A model generated the notes under the pieces. It saw only the letters and a list, made by a program, of their open reading frames with translations. It ran no database searches and was not told the origin of the DNA. Positions 1 to 5,228 of a stretch of 7,130 nucleotides of DNA are shown here, piece after piece. The position numbers and the translations under genes are program-made. Position 1 is the first letter of the stretch. Every line of letters starts with the position of its first letter. This stretch comes from JBOHDX01 sp050700835 (GTDB taxonomy: Bacteria; Actinomycetota; Actinomycetes; Propionibacteriales; Nocardioidaceae): NCBI GenBank assembly GCA_050700835.1, contig JBOHDX010000079.1, positions 1-7,130 of the forward strand. Reading direction: 5' to 3'.

Positions 1-28
1 GGGCTGCACCCCATGAGAAGTGCCGACG

Positions 29-46
29 TACCACGAGAACGTGGTA
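29..46. repeat. Perfect 7-bp palindrome with 4-nt loop, after rpfB
   Basis: Arms at 29-35 (TACCACG) and 40-46 (CGTGGTA) pair perfectly around a 4-nt loop (AGAA on the plus strand). It lies 60 nt past the rpfB stop codon, in the direction of rpfB transcription. No T-run follows it on the minus strand, so it is not a classical intrinsic terminator. It could be an mRNA 3' hairpin, an operator for the next gene leftward (ksgA is usual there in related genomes), or a chance palindrome. The rest of 1-105 shows no supported gene. Confidence 0.5.
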
Positions 47-105
47 AACCGACCGAGAGCCGGCGGCCTGGACGGGGTGGGTGGGGAGGGCCAGAGCGGA
101 GCGGG

Positions 106-1209
106 TCAGAGGCCGAGCTGGGCCGAGCAGGCCGGCCAGGCGCCATAGCCGCCGCTGGCGTCGCGGACCTTGGTCGCGATCGCGATCTGCTGGTCGCGCG
201 AGGCGAGGTCGGGCCGGGAGGCGTACGAGCCGCCGCCGTAGGCGTCCCACGTGCTGATCGTGAACTGGAGCCCGCCGTAGTAGCCGTTGCCGGTGTTGAT
301 CGCCCAGTTTCCACCGGACTCGCACTGCGCGAGCTGGTCCCACACGGTGTTGCCCGACACCGTGACCACCGGCCGCGACTTGGTGCCTTGCACCTCGATC
401 AACGGGCGCGGCCTCGACAGCACGGCGCTCGACAGCAGCTGCCGGTCGCGGACCTTGCCGTTTGCGGTCGTGACGCGGTACGACAGGCGTCGCTCACCGG
501 GGACACCGGAGCGCACCACGTGGGTCTGGTCGGAGTACATCGCCGAGTCGTGCCGCACGATCGTGCCGAAAGGAATCGACACCGTGTAGGTCCGCGTGCC
601 GACCCCGATCCGGGTCACGACGATCCGCATGCCGTCCCTGAGGGGGGTCTTGACCGCCGGTCGGACGGTGTCGTTGCGGTCGACCGTGACGCCCCGCTGC
701 GCGAGCAGGTCGCCCACCGTCAGCGCGGTCGTCGTCAGATGCCGCCGGTGCGTGCCGACGACAAGGGCGATCGGCTTGGGGGTGGCCACCAGGAGGTGGA
801 GGCCAGAGCGGCCGATTCCGGCGCTACGGCTGGTGGACAGCTGGGCGTTGCCGCTGAACCGCATCCCGAGCTGGCTGAGGGCCGCGCTCACGGTGTCCGC
901 GGTCACCCAGTAGTGCTTGGTCTTGCCGTCTACCGTCAAGGTCAACTGCCGGCCGTACCGCACGGAGATCGCGGTGCCGTCGTTGATCGGGGTCGAGGCG
1001 CTGGGCACGACCACGTCGTGCGGACCGAGGTGGATGCCCTGCGAGGCCAGCACGTCGCCGACGTCGTTGCCGAATGAGCTGACCTGCTCGGACTTGCCGT
1101 CGATGGCGAGACTAACGGTCTTGTGCATCGTGGCGTAGGCGACTGTTCCGCCCACGACCGCGAGCACTACCGCGAGGTTGACACCGATGATTGCTATGCG
1201 TCGCCGCAC
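106..1209 (-). CDS. rpfB: Resuscitation-promoting factor RpfB (DUF348 x3, G5, lytic transglycosylase-like domain)
   Basis: Secreted or membrane-anchored peptidoglycan-cleaving growth factor that promotes exit from dormancy. Residues are numbered from the GTG at 1209 (367 aa). After an RRR cluster comes one hydrophobic segment (about 5-27). Three DUF348 repeats follow (about 29-85, 86-143, 144-201), then a G5 domain (about 202-276) ending near VQGTK. The C-terminal Rpf catalytic domain (about 289-367) carries CESGGNW with presumed catalytic Glu297, the NTGNGYYGGLQF signature, and a Cys296/Cys361 pair able to form the family disulfide. Length matches mycobacterial RpfB (about 360 aa). An upstream in-frame GTG at 1257 would add 16 residues. 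I prefer 1209 because GGAG lies 4 nt before it, and the 1257 codon sits in a predicted hairpin without a clear ribosome site. tatD lies 293 nt upstream on the same strand. Confidence 0.96.
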   Translation of the reverse strand: MRRRIAIIGVNLAVVLAVVGGTVAYATMHKTVSLAIDGKSEQVSSFGNDVGDVLASQGIHLGPHDVVVPSASTPINDGTAISVRYGRQLTLTVDGKTKHYWVTADTVSAALSQLGMRFSGNAQLSTSRSAGIGRSGLHLLVATPKPIALVVGTHRRHLTTTALTVGDLLAQRGVTVDRNDTVRPAVKTPLRDGMRIVVTRIGVGTRTYTVSIPFGTIVRHDSAMYSDQTHVVRSGVPGERRLSYRVTTANGKVRDRQLLSSAVLSRPRPLIEVQGTKSRPVVTVSGNTVWDQLAQCESGGNWAINTGNGYYGGLQFTISTWDAYGGGSYASRPDLASRDQQIAIATKVRDASGGYGAWPACSAQLGL

Positions 1210-1213
1210 ACTG

Positions 1214-1217
1214 CTCC
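1214..1217 (-). promoter_or_regulatory. Ribosome binding site deciding the rpfB start
   Basis: On the minus strand GGAG lies 4 nt before the GTG at 1209. The alternative GTG at 1257 has no comparable purine-rich site at normal spacing. The site therefore favours the shorter RpfB, whose N-terminus is a positive cluster directly followed by the hydrophobic anchor. The spacing is slightly short, so the call is moderate. Confidence 0.5.
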
Positions 1218-1226
1218 AGCCGTCGT

Positions 1227-1259
1227 ACGTCCCGGTGAGGGGGCCGCACCGGCGCACGT
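1227..1259 (-). other. rpfB leader hairpin next to the ribosome site
   Basis: In the rpfB transcript, CCGGTG (1252-1247) pairs perfectly with CACCGG (1237-1232) across a 9-nt loop. A further ACGT/ACGT pair flanks it (1256-1259 with 1227-1230). The hairpin ends about 10 nt before the GGAG site and buries the alternative GTG at 1257. It could modulate translation initiation or attenuate transcription, but it lacks a U-run. This is inference from base pairing only. Confidence 0.4.
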
Positions 1260-1300
1260 CGGCCCGTGCCTACCGGCGCGCGTGCAGGCCGGTCTGCGGT

Positions 1301-1317
1301 CCGAGCGGGTGGCTCGG
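1301..1317 (-). other. rpfB leader hairpin, 6 bp
   Basis: CCGAGC (1317-1312) and GCTCGG (1306-1301) form a perfect 6-bp stem with a 5-nt loop in the predicted rpfB leader RNA. The neighbouring CCTAC (about 1335) and GTAGG (about 1272) could pair around it to make a larger closed structure. No known riboswitch core was recognised. Confidence 0.4.
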
Positions 1318-1342
1318 TTCGGGAGTCTCGTGCGTAGGTGCC

Positions 1343-1365
1343 GCCCGGAATCCCCGATTCCCGGC
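1343..1365 (-). other. rpfB leader hairpin near the predicted transcript 5' end
   Basis: GGAATC (1352-1347 side) and GATTCC (1361-1356 side) form a perfect 6-bp stem with a 3-nt GGG loop in the transcript. After one G-G mismatch, three more pairs extend it. It starts within about 10 nt of the predicted transcription start, so it would be a 5'-terminal hairpin that may stabilise the leader. Confidence 0.4.
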
Positions 1366-1378
1366 CAACAAGTCCATG

Positions 1379-1407
1379 ACCATAACGAGAAGATCACGAC
1401 CCGCCAA
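1379..1407 (-). promoter_or_regulatory. Predicted housekeeping sigma-type promoter of rpfB
   Basis: On the minus strand TTGGCG (1407-1402) is followed by a 17-nt spacer and TATGGT (1384-1379). These match the TTGACA / TANNNT consensus of actinobacterial primary sigma factors at ideal spacing. Transcription should start near 1372, giving a leader of about 160 nt before the GTG at 1209. That rpfB carries its own promoter, rather than relying only on readthrough from tatD, fits the 293-nt gap between the genes. Confidence 0.55.
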
Positions 1408-1440
1408 ACCGAACCGGCGGAGCCTGGGGAGAATTCGTGA

Positions 1441-1464
1441 CAGATGTGGCGGGTGTGACATCTG
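1441..1464. repeat. Inverted repeat between tatD stop and rpfB promoter
   Basis: CAGATGT (1441-1447) and ACATCTG (1458-1464) are perfect 7-bp arms around a 10-nt spacer. The element lies 38 nt past the tatD stop and is centred about 80 nt upstream of the predicted rpfB transcription start. It could be an activator site for rpfB or an RNA hairpin ending tatD transcription. No T-run follows it. A GTGAC pentamer occurs twice around it, at 1437 and 1455 (TGTCAC-type on the other strand). Confidence 0.4.
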
Positions 1465-1502
1465 GGACGTGATCCCGGCCACTCATCCGCGAACGTCTGT
1501 GC

Positions 1503-2381
1503 CTACCAGCGACCCCCGAAGGCGACGTCGGTATTGGCCTCGATCGCCCGGCACACCGTTGCGACGTCGTGGCCGAGCACCTCGGCCATCGCGCGCACCG
1601 TCAACGGCACGAGATAGGACGCGTTCGGACGGCCGCGGTACGGCGTCGGTGTCAGAAACGGTGCGTCGGTCTCGACGAGGACGCGGTCGAGCGGCGTGCC
1701 GGCCAGAGCGTCCCGCAGCGGCTGGGCGTTCTTGAACGTCACGGTGCCGGCGAACGACAGCCAGCAACCGCGGTCGAGGCAGGCACGCGCGAAGTCCGCG
1801 TCGCCGGAGAAGCAGTGCATGACGGTGCGCTCGGGCATGCCCTCGGCGTCGAGGATCGCGAGCACGTCGTCGTGCGCGTCGCGGTCGTGGATGACGAGCG
1901 TCTTGTCGTGCGCCTTGGCCAGGGCGATGTGGGCGCGAAAGGACGCGTGTTGAGCGGCGCGACCCTCCACGCCCGTCCGGAAGTAGTCGAGCCCCGTCTC
2001 TCCCACCGCCCGCACGCGCGGATCCGACATCGCCAGCGCGTCGATCTCCCCGAGCGCCTCGTCAAGCTGTCCTTCGACCGCCAGCCCTGGCGCCTCGTTC
2101 GGGTGCAATGCCACACCGGCGACCACCGCGTCGTTGGTACGCGCGGTCTCCACCGCCCACCGGGCACCCGGCAGGTCGCAACCGATCTGCACGATCCGCG
2201 GCACCCCCACCGCGGCGGCGGCCGTCAGGGCGTCGGCCACCGACAACCACTCGTCGCCGTCGGCGATGTCGAGGTGGCAATGGTTGTCGACCACTGGGTG
2301 CGGCAACCGTTCGGGAGCCGGTGGACGGCTGAGGTCGCGGCCGCGGCTCTGTGTGGCCCGGGCCCTCGTCGGCCCAGTCAC
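1503..2381 (-). CDS. tatD: TatD family metal-dependent DNase/hydrolase
   Basis: Cytoplasmic amidohydrolase-fold metalloenzyme; family members act as 3'-5' exonucleases on DNA and RNA and are linked to DNA repair and turnover. At 292 aa it exceeds the usual ~260 because of a basic, proline-rich N-terminal tail of about 28 residues. All expected metal ligands are visible: His34 and His36 in NHCHLD, Glu128 in GETGLDY, His165 in VIHDRDA, His189 in MHCFSG and Asp239 in ETDAPFLTP. The motifs appear intact and in order, so the enzyme should be active. The GTG start overlaps the metG stop as GTGA, and I see no good ribosome site of its own, which points to translational coupling with metG. The TAG stop is followed by the rpfB promoter region. 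Confidence 0.96.
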   Translation of the reverse strand: MTGPTRARATQSRGRDLSRPPAPERLPHPVVDNHCHLDIADGDEWLSVADALTAAAAVGVPRIVQIGCDLPGARWAVETARTNDAVVAGVALHPNEAPGLAVEGQLDEALGEIDALAMSDPRVRAVGETGLDYFRTGVEGRAAQHASFRAHIALAKAHDKTLVIHDRDAHDDVLAILDAEGMPERTVMHCFSGDADFARACLDRGCWLSFAGTVTFKNAQPLRDALAGTPLDRVLVETDAPFLTPTPYRGRPNASYLVPLTVRAMAEVLGHDVATVCRAIEANTDVAFGGRW

Positions 2382-4006
2382 TCGTCGTCGGTGAGCCGTG
2401 GGAACAACGGCTCACCCTTGGTGAGGGTGGCGCCGGCGGGCAGCTGCCCCCAGCGTCCCGCGTCACCGATGCGCTGGTCGGCCAGCGGGCCTATCGCGTC
2501 GGCGGCACCGACCATGGCCCACAGGGCGGTCGATGTCGTCGGCATCGTCGGTGCGTGCAGCACCGCAACGGCCCGCAGGGACTCGGCCGCGGCGTACAAG
2601 ATGGTCGCGAGGCGGGTACGCCCGGCAGCGGAGTCGTCCTTGGCGACCTTCCAGGGCTCCTGCTCCGTCACGTAGCCGTTGACCGAGGAGACGAAGCCCT
2701 CGATCGACGCCAGCGCCTCGTGCAGCGCGAGCCGGTCCAGAGCGTCCTCGGCGGTTCGTACCGTGGTGTCGAGCGCGCCGGCGAGGACGTGCTCCGCGGG
2801 GCCGAGCTCGCCTGCGGCGGGCAGCGTGCCATCGAAGTAGCGGCCGACCATCGCCACCACCCGGGACGCGAGGTTTCCCAGGCCGTTGGCCAGCTCGGAG
2901 GTATAGACCGCGCTCATGTGCTCCCACGAGAACGAGCCGTCGGAACCGAACGCGATGGCCCGCAGGAAGTAGTAGCGGTAGGCGTCGGACCCGAACGTGT
3001 CGACGATCTGGCTCGGGTGGATCGCGGTCGCCTTCGACTTGCTCATCTTCTTCCCACCCACCAGCAGCCAGCCGTGGGCGAACACCTGACGCGGCACCTG
3101 GAGGCCGGCGGCGATCAGCATGGCCGGCCAGATCACTGCGTGGAACCGCAGAATGTCCTTGCCGACCAGGTGGACGTCGGCCGGCCAGGTGTGCGCGAAC
3201 ACCTCGCCGTCCGGGCCGTCCGCGCCGAGACCGACCGCGGTCGCGTAGTTCAGCAAGGCGTCGATCCACACGTAGAAGACGTGCTGGGGGTCCCACGGGA
3301 CGGGGACCCCCCACGCGAACGTCGACCGTGAGATCGAGAGGTCCGCCAGCCCTTGCTTGACGAACGAGATCACCTCGTTGCGCGCGCTCTCCGGCTGCAC
3401 GAACGTCGGATGCTGCTCGTACAACGCGAGCAGCTCGTCGGCGTACTTGCCCAACCGGAAGAAGTAGTTCGACTCCGACAGGATCTCGACCGGGCGGTCG
3501 TGGATCGGGCACAGCAGTACGCCCTGCTCGCCCTCGACCAGCTCGCCGGGCAGCTTGAACTCCTCGCAGCTGATGCAGTACGGACCTTCGTACACGCCCT
3601 CGTAGACGTCACCGGCGTCATAGAGACCTTGCCAGAAGCGCTGCACGCGCTCCTTGTGCGTCGCGTCGGTGGTGCGGATGAAGATGTCGTTGTCGGCGTC
3701 GATCACGTCGAGGACCGGCTTCCACTCGGTCTCGACCAGCCGATCGGTCCACGCCTGAGGGGTGGTGTCGTGCGCGGCCGCGGCCTCGAGGACCTTCTGA
3801 CCGTGCTCGTCGGTTCCGGTAAGGAACACGACGTCCTCGCCACGCTGACGGTGCCACCGGGCGATCATGTCGGCGGCCACCGTGGTGTAGCCGCTGCCGA
3901 TCGACGGCGCAGCGGTCACGTAATAGATAGGAGTGGTGATGTAGAACGCCTTGCCGGCCACGTCATCGGCGTCGCTCGCATCGGACTCGGGGGCAGGCGC
4001 GGACAT
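2378..4006 (-). CDS. metG: Methionyl-tRNA synthetase with variant HIGH motif
   Basis: Class I synthetase that charges tRNA-Met for initiation and elongation. It has 542 aa, with an acidic N-terminal tail of about 17 residues before FYITTPIYYV. The catalytic domain shows TGTDEHG (63-69), a Zn knuckle of Thermus type (Cys144, Cys147, Cys166, His169), methionine-pocket candidates Trp247 (WIDA) and His289 (LRFHA), and an intact KMSKS at 320-324. The helical anticodon-binding domain follows with ELANGLGNLASR (371-382). There is no C-terminal tRNA-binding (Trbp111-like) domain. The oddity is the HIGH signature, which reads Ser35-Ile-Gly-Ser38; both histidines are replaced, and the DNA codons confirm it. 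The ATG at 4006 has AGGA 8 nt upstream; the same bases also form a TAGGAT -10-like box. The stop overlaps the tatD start by 4 bp. Confidence 0.97.
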   Translation of the reverse strand: MSAPAPESDASDADDVAGKAFYITTPIYYVTAAPSIGSGYTTVAADMIARWHRQRGEDVVFLTGTDEHGQKVLEAAAAHDTTPQAWTDRLVETEWKPVLDVIDADNDIFIRTTDATHKERVQRFWQGLYDAGDVYEGVYEGPYCISCEEFKLPGELVEGEQGVLLCPIHDRPVEILSESNYFFRLGKYADELLALYEQHPTFVQPESARNEVISFVKQGLADLSISRSTFAWGVPVPWDPQHVFYVWIDALLNYATAVGLGADGPDGEVFAHTWPADVHLVGKDILRFHAVIWPAMLIAAGLQVPRQVFAHGWLLVGGKKMSKSKATAIHPSQIVDTFGSDAYRYYFLRAIAFGSDGSFSWEHMSAVYTSELANGLGNLASRVVAMVGRYFDGTLPAAGELGPAEHVLAGALDTTVRTAEDALDRLALHEALASIEGFVSSVNGYVTEQEPWKVAKDDSAAGRTRLATILYAAAESLRAVAVLHAPTMPTTSTALWAMVGAADAIGPLADQRIGDAGRWGQLPAGATLTKGEPLFPRLTDDE

Positions 4007-4013
4007 GCGCGCA

Positions 4014-4019
4014 ATCCTA
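4014..4019 (-). promoter_or_regulatory. TAGGAT upstream of metG: -10 box or ribosome site
   Basis: TAGGAT on the minus strand ends 7 nt before the metG ATG. Read as DNA it fits the TANNNT -10 consensus and would give a nearly leaderless metG transcript. Read as RNA its AGGA is a Shine-Dalgarno site at 8-nt spacing. No good -35 is present at 17-18 nt; that position falls inside the palindrome at 4038-4065. I slightly favour the ribosome-site reading. Confidence 0.4.
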
Positions 4020-4037
4020 CGGGCGCGCCGCTCGCAC

Positions 4038-4065
4038 GAACTACCGAGTTTGCCGCCGGTAGTTC
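4038..4065. repeat. Perfect 9-bp palindrome upstream of metG
   Basis: GAACTACCG (4038-4046) and CGGTAGTTC (4057-4065) are perfect inverted arms around a 10-nt spacer. The element lies 32-59 nt upstream of the metG start and 67 nt beyond the rsmI stop. If TAGGAT at 4014-4019 is a -10 box, the palindrome covers the -35 position and could be an operator. Otherwise it would be a hairpin in the rsmI-metG mRNA. There is no T-run to suggest a classical terminator. Confidence 0.6.
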
Positions 4066-4099
4066 CTGCACCCCGGCCAACGGTGTGTCTGCCGGCGGG

Positions 4100-4157
4100 C
4101 GGTCAGCGATCGGTGTACCCGCCGGCGGCGGTCAGCGATCGGTGTCCCCTCCGGCGG
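4100..4157. repeat. 29-bp tandem repeat duplicating the rsmI 3' end
   Basis: Two adjacent 29-bp units, 4100-4128 and 4129-4157, agree at 27 of 29 positions and share CGGTCAGCGATCGGTGT. A partial third copy (about 4081-4099, CGGTGT...GCCGGCGGG) precedes them. The right-hand unit encodes the last codons and TGA of rsmI; the left-hand unit is a near copy lying just beyond the stop, so the gene tail including its stop has been duplicated. Confidence 0.8.
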
Positions 4158-5010
4158 CGGTGTGCGCCGCGTCATAGACGGAGCGCCGCGCGACGCCGGT
4201 GTCACGGGCCACGGCGCTCACCGCGTCGCGTCGGGACAGACCGGCCGCCATCTGCGCGGCGACCAACGCGCCGAGCTCGGCGGGGTCGGTCGCCACCGGC
4301 GCCACCGGCGCGCCGGCGACGACGACCGTGATCTCGCCGCGTACCCCCGCCTGCGCCCAGGTCGCAAGGTCACCGAGCGGACCGCGGCGTACCTCTTCGT
4401 GGACCTTCGTCAGCTCGCGGCACACGGCAGCGGCTCGGTCGTCACCCCAGGTGGTCGCCATGTCGGTGAGCGTGGCGGCGATCCGGTGCGGTGACTCGAA
4501 GAACACCATGGTGCGTGGCTCCGCCACCAGTGCCGACAACCGCGCGGAGCGCTCGCCGGACTTGCGCGGCAGAAAGCCCTCGAAGCAGAACCGGTCGACC
4601 GGGAGGCCCGACACGGCCAGCGCCGCCAGCACCGCAGAGGGCCCCGGGACGATGCTGACCTGCACCCCTGCCGCGACCGCGGCGGCCACCAAGCGGTACC
4701 CGGGGTCGGACACGCTCGGCATCCCGGCATCGGTGACGACGACGACCGTCCCGCCACCGGTCAGCACCGCGAGCAGGTCGGACTGGCGGCGTTCCTCGTT
4801 GCCCTCGAAGTACGACACCACGCGTCCGGAGACCTCGACACCGAGCTCGCCGACGAGTCGCCTCAGCCGGCGGGTGTCCTCGGCCGCCACCACGTCAGCC
4901 GTCGCGAGCACCTGAGCCAGCCGCGGTGAGGCGTCACCGACCCGGCCGATCGGGGTCGCCGCGAGTACCAACATCGCGCTCGGCACTGGTGACGGTTCCG
5001 GAGACTGCAC
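4132..5010 (-). CDS. rsmI: 16S rRNA (cytidine(1402)-2'-O)-methyltransferase RsmI
   Basis: SAM-dependent enzyme of the tetrapyrrole-methylase fold that 2'-O-methylates C1402 in the decoding centre of 16S rRNA. The 292 aa compare with 286 in E. coli. Visible motifs in order: LVLAATPIGRVGD (14-26, where the usual Asn of TPIGN is Arg), AAEDTRR (42-48), VTDAGMPSVSDPGYR (92-106), VPGPSAVLAAL (121-131), FEGFLPRK (143-150), FFESPHR (170-176) and CRELTKVHEEV (197-207). A C-terminal tail rich in Ala and Arg contains a small helical region (about 256-283). The start is uncertain: GTG at 5010 gives 12 extra residues, while ATG at 4974 would begin MLVLAATPIG, the commoner family start; neither has a strong ribosome site. 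It diverges from the mannosyltransferase gene 218 bp away and precedes metG by 125 bp. Confidence 0.96.
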   Translation of the reverse strand: MQSPEPSPVPSAMLVLAATPIGRVGDASPRLAQVLATADVVAAEDTRRLRRLVGELGVEVSGRVVSYFEGNEERRQSDLLAVLTGGGTVVVVTDAGMPSVSDPGYRLVAAAVAAGVQVSIVPGPSAVLAALAVSGLPVDRFCFEGFLPRKSGERSARLSALVAEPRTMVFFESPHRIAATLTDMATTWGDDRAAAVCRELTKVHEEVRRGPLGDLATWAQAGVRGEITVVVAGAPVAPVATDPAELGALVAAQMAAGLSRRDAVSAVARDTGVARRSVYDAAHTAAGGDTDR

Positions 5011-5102
5011 GCGCCCATGATCCCAGCCGCCGCCTCGGGGGCCGCGCGGCGCGGGCGCAACCGCCGCACCTCGCCGCGCGCGCGACCCGGCGCACCCCGC
5101 GG

Positions 5103-5164
5103 CGCGAGATCACAGTTCGGTACCACCTAGCTCGCCCCGAACCGCCTCAAGATGTGATCTCGCG
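5103..5164. repeat. Perfect 12-bp palindrome with nested 6-bp stem between rsmI and pmt
   Basis: CGCGAGATCACA (5103-5114) and TGTGATCTCGCG (5153-5164) are perfect inverted arms. Directly inside, GTTCGG (5115-5120) pairs with CCGAAC (5137-5142), leaving a 16-nt loop and a 10-nt bulge on the right side. In total 18 base pairs can form. It sits in the divergent gap, 92 nt from the rsmI start and 64 nt from the pmt start. Its size suggests a REP-like intergenic element or a shared regulatory site; no conventional riboswitch is recognised. The rest of the 5011-5228 gap shows only the pmt -10 box. Confidence 0.8.
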
Positions 5165-5216
5165 ACGGGCGGTCGCCCGCGGCTGCGCCCTCGACATCGC
5201 ACCGACGCCGATCACC

Positions 5217-5222
5217 TAGCAT
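5217..5222 (+). promoter_or_regulatory. Predicted -10 box for a leaderless pmt transcript
   Basis: TAGCAT matches the actinobacterial -10 consensus TANNNT and is followed by exactly 6 nt before the GTG at 5229. Transcription would then start at the GTG itself, giving a leaderless mRNA, common in Actinomycetota. The GTG at 5229 lacks a ribosome site at proper spacing, which agrees. A TCGACA at 5191-5196 is a poor -35 because its spacer is 20 nt. A rival reading uses AGG at 5226-5228 as a ribosome site for a GTG at 5235. Confidence 0.5.
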
Positions 5223-5228
5223 GCAGGC

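Noticed and set aside
1..14. Start of ksgA on the minus strand (ATG at 14-12)
   Set aside because: Gene order in relatives predicts ksgA next, but only four codons would be visible, no clear ribosome site precedes them, and they do not match a KsgA N-terminus.
13..1077. Long plus-strand open frame antisense to rpfB (354 codons)
   Set aside because: It is a low-complexity Arg/Gly/Ala/Val-rich translation typical of the antisense frame of high-GC genes, with no domain, and rpfB on the other strand is unmistakable.
1209..1380. c-di-AMP (ydaO-type) riboswitch in the rpfB leader
   Set aside because: This riboswitch is known upstream of some actinobacterial rpf genes, but its hallmark GGGGGAACC and CCGAAUCCG segments are not found in order here.
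1569..4177. Plus-strand open frames antisense to tatD and metG
   Set aside because: Three overlapping frames rich in Arg, Gly and Val show no recognisable motif; the minus-strand frames carry complete enzyme signatures.
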